Counted from the stretch's first letter, positions 14,187 to 23,577 are shown. The stretch is DNA of 46,148 nt from an uncultured Erysipelotrichaceae bacterium (GCA_944327105.1 CALVGN010000019.1:1-46148), one strand, 5' to 3'. The notes: a model not told the origin generated them from the letters alone. Program-made: numbers and translations.

Positions 14187-17135
14187 TTGTTTCTAAAACG
14201 AATTGAAATGCAAGGATTCAAATCCTTCGCAGATCGTGTCACAATCGAATTTGAACATGAAATCACCGGCGTGGTCGGACCAAACGGCTGTGGTAAATCC
14301 AATATCACCGATGCCGTACGCTGGGTATTGGGTGAACAAAGCGTCAAAAATTTACGTGGTTCCAGCATGAGCGACGTCATTTTTGCCGGTTCTGCCGATC
14401 GCAATAAAGTCAACATGGCTGAAGTCACCCTGGTATTCGATAATTCCAACCATGCCCTAAATTCCGACAGTGATGAATTGGAAGTCACTCGACGTTTATA
14501 TCGTGACAGCGGGGAAAGCGAATATCTGATCAATCGCCGCAATGTCCGTCTGAAAGACATATTGGATCTGATCGTCGATACGGGTTTAGGTAAAGATTCT
14601 TTATCCATGATCAGTCAAGGCAACGTCGTATCCTTTGCCGATGCACGTCCGATCGACCGCCGTGCGATTTTTGAAGAAGCCGCCGGTGTGGCCAAATACA
14701 AAAAACGCAAGATCGAAACATTATCCCGCTTGCAACGTACCAAAGACAATATGGATCGTTGCGCCGATATCGTCAATGAATTGAGCCGCCAGGTCGGACC
14801 GCTTGAAAAAGCCGCCGCCAAGGCAAAGATCTATCACGAAAAAAAGCAACGCCTCCAGCAAATCGAAGTGGCCGTGTTGGTCAATGAGATCGGCGAATTA
14901 CAAAATGCATTAAGCAATTATAAAAACCAACTGGAAGATCTAGAAGCCCAGTATACGATGATCAAAGCCACCGTCAATCTCAATGATACGGCTGCGTATT
15001 CCACTAAAAAGCAGGTCAATGATCTGGATAAATCCATCAATTCTCTGCAGGAAAATCTCATGCATACGCTCAATGACATCCAACGCCTTGAAACCAGCAA
15101 GATCAAAATGGATGAGCAACGCAAATATTTGATCGAGCAGGGGACCAGCGAGCAAAAAGTCGCCGAATTACGTCACTCCTTAAGTCAAAGCAAATTGGAA
15201 TACGAAGATCGTGCCCAACGTTATGTGGATTTGAAAAACCAGCAGGATCTGATCAATACCCAATTGCAGCAGGCCGCTTCCACATTCGGTGAATATACCC
15301 AGCAACGCTTCGATCTTCAAGCCAAGATCAATCGACTCAACGCCCGTGTGGCGGTATTGGAAAACAATTTGCGTGCACCCTATGCCCACCAAGCCGGCGT
15401 GCAGGCGATCATGGACCACCAACATGCATTAAGCGGTGTATTGGGAGTGGTCGGATCATTGTTACAAGCCCATGAAGGCTATGAAAATGCCATCTCCATG
15501 GCACTGGGTGGTGCGATCAACCATATCGTCACTCACGATGAAGCATCCGCCCGCAATGCCATTGAATTTCTCAAACGCAATCGCAGCGGCCGGGCTACTT
15601 TTTATCCACTAACTGTCTGTCGAGCACATTATCTGAATCGAGATCATGAAATCATTGCCGAAAATGCGAAAGGGTATCTTGGCGTGGCTGCGGATTTTGT
15701 CAGCTGTGATCCAAAATATGATCCCGTGGTTGAATCACTGTTAGCCAATGTCATTGTCGTGGATACGCTTGAACATGGCAATGAATTGGCCCGATTGCTC
15801 AATTTTGGATATAAAATCGTCGATCCGGACGGGGATGTCATCCACCGTGGCGGTTCCATGAGTGGTGGTTCCTTCAAGCAAAACAATTCTATTTTTACGG
15901 CTAAAAAAGATTTATCCGATGCCAAGGATCAGCTCAACAGTGCCAAGGCATCGCTGGATCTTTTGGAAAATCAGATCAATGATCTTTCCGACAAACGCCA
16001 CAGTCTGGATGCGTCCCGAATGAATCTGTCCATCGATCTGGCTCAATTGGAACCCATCGTTGCAGCTAAAAAAGCGGCTTATTTAAGGATCCAGAGTGAA
16101 TTGGAACAACTCGATCCATCTGTCGATGGTAAAACCATATCCAACGATAATGATCAACATGTCAATGCATTGATCAATCAATTGAACAGTGCATATGCCA
16201 AACGGGATGAGATCAGCAGTGAGATCAAAAGCAAGCGCGAACAGCGCATCCGTCTTTCGGCAGAAGCCGAGCGCAAGGATGCACAAAATCGCGCCAGCCG
16301 TACGCAGATCGATGAACTCAATTCCAAGATCAATACCATCAAAGTGGAGATGGCCAAACACTCCACCAAACTGGATGGGGATTTGAATCGATTGGCTAGT
16401 GAATATGCATTGACCTATGATTATGCCAAGGAAAATGTGGATCTGACCATCGCTGCCGATACCAACGAAGAAGTGGTACGGCTGCGTCGGGATATCGATG
16501 CTTTGGGCAATGTCAACATGAATGCCCCGTATGAATATGAGCGGGTCAATGAACGCTATACCACTTTAAAAAAACAATTGGATGATCTGACCATTGCCCG
16601 CAATAAGATATTGGATGCCATCGATGAGTTGGACAGTGTCATGGAAACCCAGTTCAAATCTATGTTTGATGCGATCAATACCAAATTGGATGGGATCTTC
16701 AAACAATTGTTCGGCGGTGGTAAAGCTCGACTCATTCTGGAAGATCCAACCGATCTGCTCAATACCGGTATCGATATCGATGTCCAACCACCCGGTAAAT
16801 CCGTACGCAACATCCGTCTTTTTTCCGGAGGAGAAAAGTCATTGATCGCCTTATGTGTCTTATTTGCCATTCTATCCGTCAAAAGCGTACCGTTGGTCAT
16901 ATTCGACGAAGTGGAAGCGGCATTGGATCAGGGCAATGTTGAACGGTTTGCTAAATTCATCGCCCAATTTACACATCAGACCCAGTTTATTGTGGTGACG
17001 CACCGTCCCGGTACAATGGAACAATGCCAGGTTTTATATGGTGTGACCATGCAGAAACAAGGTGTCTCACAAATGCTGAAAGTCGAACTCAAACAGGCCA
17101 TCGATCTGGCCAATAGCGATCAACAAGGAGGTTAA
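14187..17135 (+). CDS. smc: Chromosome segregation ATPase SMC (short coiled coil)
   Basis: SMC organises and segregates the chromosome together with ScpA and ScpB. The Walker A motif GPNGCGKSNIT (about 30-40), two coiled-coil arms, a hinge (about 400-500, GVLGVVGSLLQ... ALGGAINHIV) and the C-terminal signature LFSGGEKSLIAL (about 877) with Walker B VPLVIFDEVEAALD (about 900) are all present. At 982 residues it is about 200 shorter than the usual 1,180. Both arms are shortened and no domain is missing, so the arm length is reduced. The start is TTG, chosen because GGGAGG lies six bases upstream. It is followed after four bases by ftsY and ylxM, a common Firmicute order. Confidence 0.96.
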   Translation: MFLKRIEMQGFKSFADRVTIEFEHEITGVVGPNGCGKSNITDAVRWVLGEQSVKNLRGSSMSDVIFAGSADRNKVNMAEVTLVFDNSNHALNSDSDELEVTRRLYRDSGESEYLINRRNVRLKDILDLIVDTGLGKDSLSMISQGNVVSFADARPIDRRAIFEEAAGVAKYKKRKIETLSRLQRTKDNMDRCADIVNELSRQVGPLEKAAAKAKIYHEKKQRLQQIEVAVLVNEIGELQNALSNYKNQLEDLEAQYTMIKATVNLNDTAAYSTKKQVNDLDKSINSLQENLMHTLNDIQRLETSKIKMDEQRKYLIEQGTSEQKVAELRHSLSQSKLEYEDRAQRYVDLKNQQDLINTQLQQAASTFGEYTQQRFDLQAKINRLNARVAVLENNLRAPYAHQAGVQAIMDHQHALSGVLGVVGSLLQAHEGYENAISMALGGAINHIVTHDEASARNAIEFLKRNRSGRATFYPLTVCRAHYLNRDHEIIAENAKGYLGVAADFVSCDPKYDPVVESLLANVIVVDTLEHGNELARLLNFGYKIVDPDGDVIHRGGSMSGGSFKQNNSIFTAKKDLSDAKDQLNSAKASLDLLENQINDLSDKRHSLDASRMNLSIDLAQLEPIVAAKKAAYLRIQSELEQLDPSVDGKTISNDNDQHVNALINQLNSAYAKRDEISSEIKSKREQRIRLSAEAERKDAQNRASRTQIDELNSKINTIKVEMAKHSTKLDGDLNRLASEYALTYDYAKENVDLTIAADTNEEVVRLRRDIDALGNVNMNAPYEYERVNERYTTLKKQLDDLTIARNKILDAIDELDSVMETQFKSMFDAINTKLDGIFKQLFGGGKARLILEDPTDLLNTGIDIDVQPPGKSVRNIRLFSGGEKSLIALCVLFAILSVKSVPLVIFDEVEAALDQGNVERFAKFIAQFTHQTQFIVVTHRPGTMEQCQVLYGVTMQKQGVSQMLKVELKQAIDLANSDQQGG

Positions 17136-17138
17136 ACC

Positions 17139-18110
17139 ATGGGATTCATCTCTGCCATCAAGGAAACACTGTCCCGTCACAAGGACTCCGGTGCTTATCT
17201 TTCCGGATTCAAAAAAACCTCATCCATATTCAGATCCCATTCCAAGGAATTAAGCAAAAACTTCAAAGGGGTCAATGATGAATTTCTTGAAGATCTGACC
17301 GTGATGCTTCTGGAAGCGGACGTCGGTATCGAAACTGCCGATGAGATCTGTCACCGTTTGGTTGGTAAAGTCGAAGAAAAATTCTTCATTACATTTAATT
17401 CGACCATGGACATGTTATTTGAGATCATGGCCGATATTTACAATGAATCATCCATTGCACCATTGAAATTCAATGATGATGGATTGACCGTGATCCTTTT
17501 AGTCGGCGTCAATGGCTCCGGCAAAACGACAACGGCCGCCAAGTTGTGTCATCGCTATCAACAGGAAAACAAAAAGGTCATGCTCGTGGCGGCCGATACG
17601 TTTCGCGCCGGAGCCGTTGACCAGTTATTGACCTGGGGGGAACGATTGCATGCGCCATGTTACGCCGGCAAAGATAAAGAAGACCCCTCCAGTGTCATTA
17701 TGGATGGGATCAGCAAAGCCAAGGCGGATGGCATGGATATCGTCATCTGTGATACCGCCGGAAGGCTACAGACCAAGATCAATTTGATGAACGAACTCAA
17801 TAAAATGAGTCGTGTCGTGGAAAAAGCATGTGGTCACAAAGCTGATCAGACATTGCTGGTATTGGATGCCACCACCGGACAGAATGGTTTGAGCCAAGCT
17901 GAATTGTTCAATGAAACCACATCACTGGATGGCATTATCTTGACCAAAATGGATGGTACCGCCAAAGGTGGCATCGTATTGCCCATCAAACATAAACTCG
18001 ATCTGCCAGTCTATTACATTGGTTTAGGTGAGGGGATGGATGATCTTAAACCCTTTGACCTCAACGATTATCTGGCCTCACTGGCCATGGAAATGTACGA
18101 TGTCTATTGA
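17139..18110 (+). CDS. ftsY: Signal recognition particle receptor FtsY
   Basis: FtsY is the membrane-associated GTPase that receives SRP-bound ribosomes. At 323 residues it is the short Firmicute form with no long acidic A domain. The four-helix N domain is followed by the G domain: GVNGSGKTTTAAKL (P loop, near 124), DTFRAGAVDQL, DTAGRLQ and TKMDGTAKGG, with GLGEGMDDLKPF near the end. Its ATG follows an AGGAGG site at the end of smc. The last 11 bases overlap ylxM, indicating translational coupling. Confidence 0.97.
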   Translation: MGFISAIKETLSRHKDSGAYLSGFKKTSSIFRSHSKELSKNFKGVNDEFLEDLTVMLLEADVGIETADEICHRLVGKVEEKFFITFNSTMDMLFEIMADIYNESSIAPLKFNDDGLTVILLVGVNGSGKTTTAAKLCHRYQQENKKVMLVAADTFRAGAVDQLLTWGERLHAPCYAGKDKEDPSSVIMDGISKAKADGMDIVICDTAGRLQTKINLMNELNKMSRVVEKACGHKADQTLLVLDATTGQNGLSQAELFNETTSLDGIILTKMDGTAKGGIVLPIKHKLDLPVYYIGLGEGMDDLKPFDLNDYLASLAMEMYDVY

Positions 18111-18417
18111 TATCCAGGACAAAGCCACCTTGCTTGGCTTTTATGCTCCCTTATTAACGGCCAAACAATTTGCCATGGCGTATGACCATTATTATGATGA
18201 TCTATCCATCGCAGAAATCGCTCAAAACCATAACATCAGCCGTGCTGCCGTATTCGATACATTACGAAAAGTCGACCAAAGCTTGATCCGTTATGAATCC
18301 AAACTCCATCTTGCATCCAAATTTGCACAAAGAGAAGCCATTTATGCCCAATTGATGGCGTATAATGATTCCCGTATTCAGGCATGCGTGCATGCCTTGG
18401 AAGATATCGACGAATAA
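18100..18417 (+). CDS. ylxM: YlxM-family SRP-associated DNA-binding protein (UPF0122)
   Basis: This 105-residue protein has a sigma-like helix-turn-helix (LSIAEIAQNHNISRAAVFDTLRKVDQSLIRYESKL). The family is encoded with ftsY or ffh, and in streptococci it modulates SRP GTPase activity. I chose ATG 18100 (MSIDIQDKATLLGFYAPLLT), which matches the family N-terminus and overlaps ftsY by 11 bases; a longer reading from 18028 would only translate ftsY out of frame. The usual neighbour ffh is not here; ackA follows. Confidence 0.9.
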   Translation: MSIDIQDKATLLGFYAPLLTAKQFAMAYDHYYDDLSIAEIAQNHNISRAAVFDTLRKVDQSLIRYESKLHLASKFAQREAIYAQLMAYNDSRIQACVHALEDIDE

Positions 18418-18445
18418 TCAATTCGATCAAGGAGGATAAGAAAGA

Positions 18446-19645
18446 ATGAGTAAAGTGATATCCGTCAATGCCGGTTCCTCAAGTCTGAAGTTCCAGCTGT
18501 TTGACATGCCCAGTGAAAAAGTATTGACCAGTGGGATTGCCGAACGCATCGGACAGGACATGGGTGCCTTTTCCATCAAAGTGGATGGTGTCAAACATGA
18601 AGATACCCTGCCGATCCCCGATCATAAAGTCGCCGTCAATTTATTATTGGATGCTTTGATCAAATGGCATGTGGTCGAAGATCTCAATGAGATAGTCGCT
18701 GCCGGTCACCGTATCGTGCAAGGCGGCCCATATTTCAGTGGCAGTGTGGAAGTGGATGAAGATGTCGTTTCCAAAGTGGCTGAATTGGCCCCATTGGCAC
18801 CACTACACAACCCGGCACATCTGATCGGCTATCGTGCCTTCAAGGAAGCATTGCCTTCCATCGGTCACGTCTTTGTTTTTGATACCGCATTCCATCAAAC
18901 CATGGATGAAGATTCTTATCTGTTCCCAGTACCGTATGAGTGGTACAGCGAACATAAGGTACGCCGTTATGGTGCGCATGGGACCAGTCATGATTATGTA
19001 TCCCATCATTGTGCCGAATTGATGGGCAAAGATGTCAAAGATCTAAAGATCATTACCTGCCATTTGGGAAATGGTGCGTCCATCTCTGCCGTGGATGGGG
19101 GCAAATGCGTCAATACTTCCATGGGGTTGACACCGTTAGGTGGCATCATGATGGGGACACGTTGCGGCGATATCGATCCGTCGGTGGTGATCTACATGAT
19201 GAAGGAATTGGGTTGTACACCGGATGAAATGGATATCTTGCTGAACAAAAAGAGCGGCATGCTCGGTGTATCCGGTATCAGCAGTGATGCGCGCGATATT
19301 GCTGATGCGATCGATAAAGGGGATGAACGTGCCATCCGGACGATGAATTTATATGTCAATCGTGTCATCAATATGATCGGTGGCTACTACATTCAAATGG
19401 GTGGTTGTGATGCTATCGTCTTTACCGCTGGTTTAGGTGAAAACGATATCGCATTGCGTCAATCCGTCTTGGATCGTTTGAGCGCGACCATGGGGGTCAA
19501 GTGTGATCCGAGCCGCAATAACGTACGAGGTGAAGATCGTTTGATCACAACAGATGATTCCAAAGTAGCAGCTTATGTCATTCCGACACTGGAAGAATTG
19601 ATGATCGCCCGTGATACCTACCGTATCCTTGGATTGCATGAGTAA
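18446..19645 (+). CDS. ackA: Acetate kinase
   Basis: Acetate kinase makes ATP and acetate from acetyl phosphate and ADP, the last step of mixed-acid fermentation in anaerobes. The protein is 399 residues, the standard length. Signatures are VISVNAGSSSLKFQLF at the N-terminus, RRYGAHGTSHDY in the middle, HLGNGASISAV, and the catalytic region MGLTPLGGIMMGTRCGDID. It starts 8-9 bases after AAGGAGG and about 30 bases after ylxM. No phosphotransacetylase gene is next to it. The 3' end overlaps nrnA. Confidence 0.97.
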   Translation: MSKVISVNAGSSSLKFQLFDMPSEKVLTSGIAERIGQDMGAFSIKVDGVKHEDTLPIPDHKVAVNLLLDALIKWHVVEDLNEIVAAGHRIVQGGPYFSGSVEVDEDVVSKVAELAPLAPLHNPAHLIGYRAFKEALPSIGHVFVFDTAFHQTMDEDSYLFPVPYEWYSEHKVRRYGAHGTSHDYVSHHCAELMGKDVKDLKIITCHLGNGASISAVDGGKCVNTSMGLTPLGGIMMGTRCGDIDPSVVIYMMKELGCTPDEMDILLNKKSGMLGVSGISSDARDIADAIDKGDERAIRTMNLYVNRVINMIGGYYIQMGGCDAIVFTAGLGENDIALRQSVLDRLSATMGVKCDPSRNNVRGEDRLITTDDSKVAAYVIPTLEELMIARDTYRILGLHE

Positions 19646-20579
19646 TTCGAATAATTGGTTGATGACCATTGGATCGTATGATTCAATGGTCATTCTCCGT
19701 CATGGACATCCGGATGGGGATGCGATCGGATCGCAATTTGCATTAAAGGCATATATTGAGAAGTATTATCCAAATTGTAAGGTTTATGCGTTAGGTATGG
19801 ATGAAGATCCGTATGGGATGGTCGGACCAATGGATACGGTGGATCAGACCACATTTGAATCTTCATTGATCCTGGCGTTGGATTGCGGGAATATCGAGCG
19901 GCTGGACAGTCCGTATGAAATCAAAAACCAGATGATCATCAAAGTCGATCATCATCTCAACAATACCCCATATGGGGATATCCAGGATGTGGATGATACC
20001 TGCGGTGCCACCTGTCAATTGTTATGGCGACGATTCAAGGAAATGGGTAAACCTTTGGATGAAAAGATCGCTTATCTGTTGGCGTTTGGTTTGATCACGG
20101 ATACTGTGTCATTTTCCGCCGGGTATACCTCGGTTGAAACCATCAATGCCTATGCAGATTGTTTAAGCTATGGCATCGACCATGTGGAATTGTTCAAAAA
20201 TGCCACCAGTGTCACTGTCGATGCGTTCCGTGGTGCCACCTTGATCCGCCAATATGCCATCATCGAAGACCATGTGGCGTATACCATCATCGATCAAGCG
20301 ATGTTGGATCGACATGGGTTGAAACTCGAAGACGTTCGCGATTATGTCAATGAACTCAAAGGGATCAAAGATGTGGAAGTGTGGATGATCGCCACACCCG
20401 ATCCCGAAAACCCACACGGCTTCAAGGTTTCGTTAAGAAGCTACAAAGCCAACATCAATGCCGTGGCGATCAAACACAATGGTGGTGGCCATCTGGCCGC
20501 CAGCGGATGCAGTGCAACTGATCGAAATGAAGTGCTATGCATAGTTGAAGAATTAAAACAAGCGGCAAATTTAAGCTAA
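19638..20579 (+). CDS. nrnA: DHH-family nanoRNase/pAp phosphatase
   Basis: This 313-residue DHH/DHHA1 phosphoesterase degrades two- to five-base RNAs and 3'-phosphoadenosine 5'-phosphate. Metal-binding motifs are RHGHPDGDAIGSQ, ALDCGN and KVDHHLNN in the N-terminal half. The C-terminal DHHA1 domain ends HNGGGHLAASGC. I chose ATG 19638, which overlaps the ackA stop (ATGAGTAA), so translation is coupled. This matches the family better than the upstream in-frame ATG at 19611. No ribosome binding site of its own is strong. Confidence 0.9.
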   Translation: MSNSNNWLMTIGSYDSMVILRHGHPDGDAIGSQFALKAYIEKYYPNCKVYALGMDEDPYGMVGPMDTVDQTTFESSLILALDCGNIERLDSPYEIKNQMIIKVDHHLNNTPYGDIQDVDDTCGATCQLLWRRFKEMGKPLDEKIAYLLAFGLITDTVSFSAGYTSVETINAYADCLSYGIDHVELFKNATSVTVDAFRGATLIRQYAIIEDHVAYTIIDQAMLDRHGLKLEDVRDYVNELKGIKDVEVWMIATPDPENPHGFKVSLRSYKANINAVAIKHNGGGHLAASGCSATDRNEVLCIVEELKQAANLS

Positions 20580-20605
20580 ATTTGTCAAATTCGTTGAATT
20601 TTTTG

Positions 20606-20634
20606 TTGATTTAACACTTGGGTTTTCCTATCAT
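20606..20634 (+). promoter_or_regulatory. Promoter of the HU gene
   Basis: TTGATT (20606-20611), 17 bases and TATCAT (20629-20634), 20 bases before the start codon, with AGGAGGA in between. Confidence 0.65.
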
Positions 20635-20654
20635 ATTGCGCAGGAGGAATAAAA

Positions 20655-20936
20655 ATGGAAACAGTTAACAAGAAAGCTTTAGTGGATGCCGTTTCCGAAA
20701 AGACCGGTTTCACGAAGAAAGATGTCACCACTGTGGTGGAAACTTTATTCGAAACCATCGGTGCTTCTTTATCTGAAGGGAACAGCGTGGATGTAGCCGG
20801 CTTCGGCAAATTTGTAGTGAAGGAGAGAGCTGCCCGTAAGGGTGTCAATCCGGCTACCGGTGCCACCATTGAAATTGCTGCCAGCCGTGTTCCGACATTC
20901 AAGGCCAGCAGAACGTTAAAATCCATTATTCAATAG
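20655..20936 (+). CDS. hup: DNA-binding protein HU
   Basis: HU is a small dimeric nucleoid protein that bends and compacts DNA. At 93 residues it is standard. The N-terminal helices (NKKALVDAVSEKTGFTKKDV) and the DNA-grasping arm (GFGKFVVKERAARKGVNPATGATIEIAASRVPTFKAS) are complete. It is monocistronic: its own promoter lies upstream and a compound terminator downstream. AGGAGG lies eight bases before the ATG, consistent with high expression. Confidence 0.97.
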   Translation: METVNKKALVDAVSEKTGFTKKDVTTVVETLFETIGASLSEGNSVDVAGFGKFVVKERAARKGVNPATGATIEIAASRVPTFKASRTLKSIIQ

Positions 20937-20950
20937 TTGATTTTACACTA

Positions 20951-21001
20951 AAGACTTCCCGATCATGGTCAAGACCATGAAAACAAACGGAAGTCTTTTT
21001 T
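20951..21001 (+). terminator. Terminator after HU with an inner palindrome
   Basis: AAGACTTCC (20951-20959) pairs with GGAAGTCTT (20989-20997) and six T follow. The loop itself holds CATGGTC-AA-GACCATG, a four-base-spacer variant of the dispersed palindrome. Confidence 0.88.
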
Positions 21002-21079
21002 CATGGTTGAAACCACATCATGCGTAGTTGATGTCCGTTTGATACAATAAATGAAGAATCAACAGAAAGGAATCGTATC

Positions 21080-22423
21080 ATGTCTGCTTATCTCGATCAT
21101 GTATTGGATGGCTTACACCATCGCTATCCCCATCAAAAAGAATTCATCCAAGCCGTGGATGAAGTCTTCGCTTCCACATCGATCTTGTTTGAAGATGGTG
21201 GACTTTATGCTTCTTACAATATCGCAGAGCGATTGATCGAACCCGATCGTATCATTTCATTCAAAGTTCCCTGGATGGATGATCATGGTCACATCCAGGT
21301 CAACCGGGGTTTTCGGGTGGAATTCAACAATGCCATCGGCCCCTATAAAGGTGGTTTACGCTTTCATCCCAGTGTCAACGAAGGGGTATTAAAGTTTTTG
21401 GGATTTGAACAGATCTTTAAAAATGCCTTGACCACATTGCCGATTGGTGGCGCCAAAGGGGGCAGTGATTTTGATCCCAAAGGCAAAAGCGATGCGGAAG
21501 TATTCCGCTTCTGCCAAGCATTCATGAGTGAATTATTCAAATACATCGGTCCTTACCAGGATGTGCCAGCTGGTGACATGGGTGTGGGCGCACGGGAGAT
21601 CGGTTACTTATACGGAACGTATAAGAAATTGACCAGTCGCAGTGAAATGGGTGTATTGACCGGCAAACCATTGGATATGGGTGGATCATTGGTTCGTACC
21701 GAGGCTACCGGCTATGGTTTGGTCTATTTTACCGATACGGTCTTGAAACACTTTGGTATAACCACGCATGGTTTGCGTACTGTGGTTTCTGGAGCCGGAA
21801 ACGTGGCCATTTATGCAGCAAAAAAAGCCAAGGAACTGGGGTATCACGTCATTGCGATGAGTGATTCAAAAGGATATATCGTGGATGAGGATCTAGATCT
21901 TGAATTGGTGAAAACCATCAAAGAAAAAGAAAGAGGTTCATTGAAGGATTATATCCAACGTGCCGGACATGGTTCATATAAGGAAGGCAGTGTCTATGAT
22001 GATCCGACACTTGATGTCAAAGTGGTTTTACCATGTGCCAAAGAAAATGAGATCGATGCCAAACGCGCGTTGAATCTGGTCAAACAGGACGTACTGGTGG
22101 TGGGTGAAGGTGCCAATATGCCCAGTAATAACGAAGCCATTGAAATCTATAAACAAAACCACATCATCTACTTACCGGGTAAAGCCGCGAATGCCGGTGG
22201 TGTGGCCACCAGCGTGCTGGAAATGAACCAAAATGCCACATTCCGTCATGACGCCTTTGATGTGGTCGATCATCAACTCCAAAACATCATGCATGCCATC
22301 TATGATCAATGCCAGATGATGATCGATCAATATCATTTGGATCCATATGATTATCAAAGTGCCGCTAATTTAGCCGGTATGAAAAAGGTCTGCGATGCCA
22401 TGATCGCTCAAGGTCAGTATTGA
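21080..22423 (+). CDS. gdhA: NADP-type glutamate dehydrogenase
   Basis: This hexameric enzyme interconverts glutamate with 2-oxoglutarate and ammonia and is the main ammonia-assimilation route in many gut anaerobes. It has 447 residues, the usual length of the small hexameric type. Motifs include GPYKGGLRFHPSVN with the catalytic lysine region, LPIGGAKGGSDFDPKGKSD, and the Rossmann nucleotide site VVSGAGNVAIYAAKKAKELG. Coenzyme preference is inferred from overall similarity. AGAAAGGA precedes the ATG. Its stop codon overlaps the start of a small membrane protein. Confidence 0.95.
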   Translation: MSAYLDHVLDGLHHRYPHQKEFIQAVDEVFASTSILFEDGGLYASYNIAERLIEPDRIISFKVPWMDDHGHIQVNRGFRVEFNNAIGPYKGGLRFHPSVNEGVLKFLGFEQIFKNALTTLPIGGAKGGSDFDPKGKSDAEVFRFCQAFMSELFKYIGPYQDVPAGDMGVGAREIGYLYGTYKKLTSRSEMGVLTGKPLDMGGSLVRTEATGYGLVYFTDTVLKHFGITTHGLRTVVSGAGNVAIYAAKKAKELGYHVIAMSDSKGYIVDEDLDLELVKTIKEKERGSLKDYIQRAGHGSYKEGSVYDDPTLDVKVVLPCAKENEIDAKRALNLVKQDVLVVGEGANMPSNNEAIEIYKQNHIIYLPGKAANAGGVATSVLEMNQNATFRHDAFDVVDHQLQNIMHAIYDQCQMMIDQYHLDPYDYQSAANLAGMKKVCDAMIAQGQY

Positions 22424-22677
22424 TGCATCGGCTCAATATCTTTGCTGAGATCAAACAACGCTGGCACCTTTACGATACGTTGGCTTTGATCAGTATTGGA
22501 ATCGGGTTGATCGGATGGATCGTTTCATTTGGTTTTGGAATCGGTAATCGGATGGTCAATGTCGTTGCCACGGCATTGATATTGATTGGTTTTCTTCGAC
22601 TGAATGATACCTATACCAAGGTATATCGACGCAAATATCCAAAGGCAAACGGTAATAATGGTTTGTTTGGCGATTAG
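22423..22677 (+). CDS. Small two-helix membrane protein
   Basis: This 84-residue protein has a basic N-terminus, two hydrophobic segments (LALISIGIGLIGWIVSFGFGI and MVNVVATALILIGFL) and a basic tail (TKVYRRKYPKANGNN). I do not recognise a family. It starts at the ATG that overlaps the gdhA stop (TGATG), so it is translated by coupling. A TTG at 22420 is also possible. Its position suggests co-expression with gdhA; the function is unknown. Confidence 0.68.
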   Translation: MHRLNIFAEIKQRWHLYDTLALISIGIGLIGWIVSFGFGIGNRMVNVVATALILIGFLRLNDTYTKVYRRKYPKANGNNGLFGD

Positions 22678-22702
22678 ATCCAGATTCAAAAGGGGAACGA
22701 AT

Positions 22703-23389
22703 ATGAAACTTCGCATTGGATTATTATCTTGTTTTTTGTTGCTTGCCGGCTGTTCGCAAAACGGATCTGATCCACGCATTAACGAAACAGCCGTTCCAAC
22801 ATCTTCATCGACTGTGGTTGAACCCACGACTTCGGCCGATACAACGGAAAGCGATACTGAGTCTTCGTTTGAAAGAGGAAGCATCGTTGAAAACGTATAT
22901 ACGAATGAATCGTTAAATATCAATATCGAAATTCCAGATAACTTTGTGGCATTATCCGATGAACAATTGAATGCTTTGGTCACGACCAGTGCCGAAAGCA
23001 AAGGGATCGATAATTTTCAGGAAGCCATTGAATCACAGGCAGTGACGTATGATTTTGGAATGGTCGATCCAAGCGGCAATGGTTCTGTTTTGGTAGGCAT
23101 CGAAAATCTGGTACTTGAAGGCGCGCAAGGTTTGGTCAACGATGCAAATGAGTATCTTAATTTTGTGAAAGCCGGACTTAGTGGGAATGCCAATACCGAT
23201 TATACATTCAGTGACATTTATGATTTCCAGATGGTCAACGATACATGGAAAGCCATAAATGCCATGGATAGTGCCAATGGTGTCAATAGTACGATCATCG
23301 TAAAATATTACGGGCAATATGTGGCGTCAATCATTTACAATTACACCGAAACCACCGATCCATCTGTCGTATTGAGTTACATTTATTAG
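22703..23389 (+). CDS. Secreted lipoprotein of unknown function
   Basis: This 228-residue protein has a signal peptide and lipobox (LLLAGC, cysteine at 17), a Ser/Thr-rich linker (about 20-55) and a compact alpha/beta domain. The domain reads NESLNINIEIPDNFVALSDEQLNALV at its start and ends YYGQYVASIIYNYTETTD, a pattern of small surface-bound domains. The start was set at ATG 22703 because AAAGGGG lies just upstream and the signal peptide begins there (MKLRIGLLSC). It could be the third gene of a gdhA unit. No function is assigned. Confidence 0.8.
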   Translation: MKLRIGLLSCFLLLAGCSQNGSDPRINETAVPTSSSTVVEPTTSADTTESDTESSFERGSIVENVYTNESLNINIEIPDNFVALSDEQLNALVTTSAESKGIDNFQEAIESQAVTYDFGMVDPSGNGSVLVGIENLVLEGAQGLVNDANEYLNFVKAGLSGNANTDYTFSDIYDFQMVNDTWKAINAMDSANGVNSTIIVKYYGQYVASIIYNYTETTDPSVVLSYIY

Positions 23390-23420
23390 CAATCGGATAA
23401 CGATTCGTTGGAATTTCATC

Positions 23421-23437
23421 GTGCAAAATCTTTGCAC
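23421..23437. repeat. Inverted repeat in the pyr leader region
   Basis: GTGCAAA-ATC-TTTGCAC, a perfect 7-3-7 repeat with no T run. It may be an operator near the pyr promoter or an RNA hairpin. Confidence 0.4.
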
Positions 23438-23458
23438 ATAGAGTAAACTGATTGCGGT

Positions 23459-23491
23459 CACCTTTAAACGGCACCGAGAGTGCTGTAAGGT
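23459..23491 (+). promoter_or_regulatory. PyrR-type RNA binding site in the pyr leader
   Basis: CACCTTTAAACGGCACCGAGAGTGCTGTAAGGT (written here in parts: ACCTT, TTAAAC, GGCAC-CGAGA-GTGCT, AAGGT) folds as an ACCTT/AAGGT lower stem, a purine-rich bulge and a GCAC/GTGC upper stem. It resembles the PyrR anti-antiterminator, which has CCTTTAA before and CCAGAGAG in the loop. UMP-bound PyrR would favour the following terminator. pyrR itself is not in the window. Confidence 0.72.
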
Positions 23492-23511
23492 CAAATACGA
23501 TTGTGTTGTTT

Positions 23512-23537
23512 AAGGGTACCTTCAAAGTACCCTTTTT
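23512..23537 (+). terminator. Attenuator of the pyr operon
   Basis: AAGGGTAC (23512-23519) pairs with GTACCCTT (23527-23534) around a seven-base loop, followed by five T. It lies 40 bases before pyrK. Confidence 0.85.
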
Positions 23538-23577
23538 CTTTAAAGGCGTGACCACAACTCAATAAGGAGGCGTTGGC

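Noticed and set aside
18028-18099. Longer N-terminus for ylxM
   Set aside because: The added residues only translate the ftsY 3' end out of frame; ATG 18100 matches the family start.
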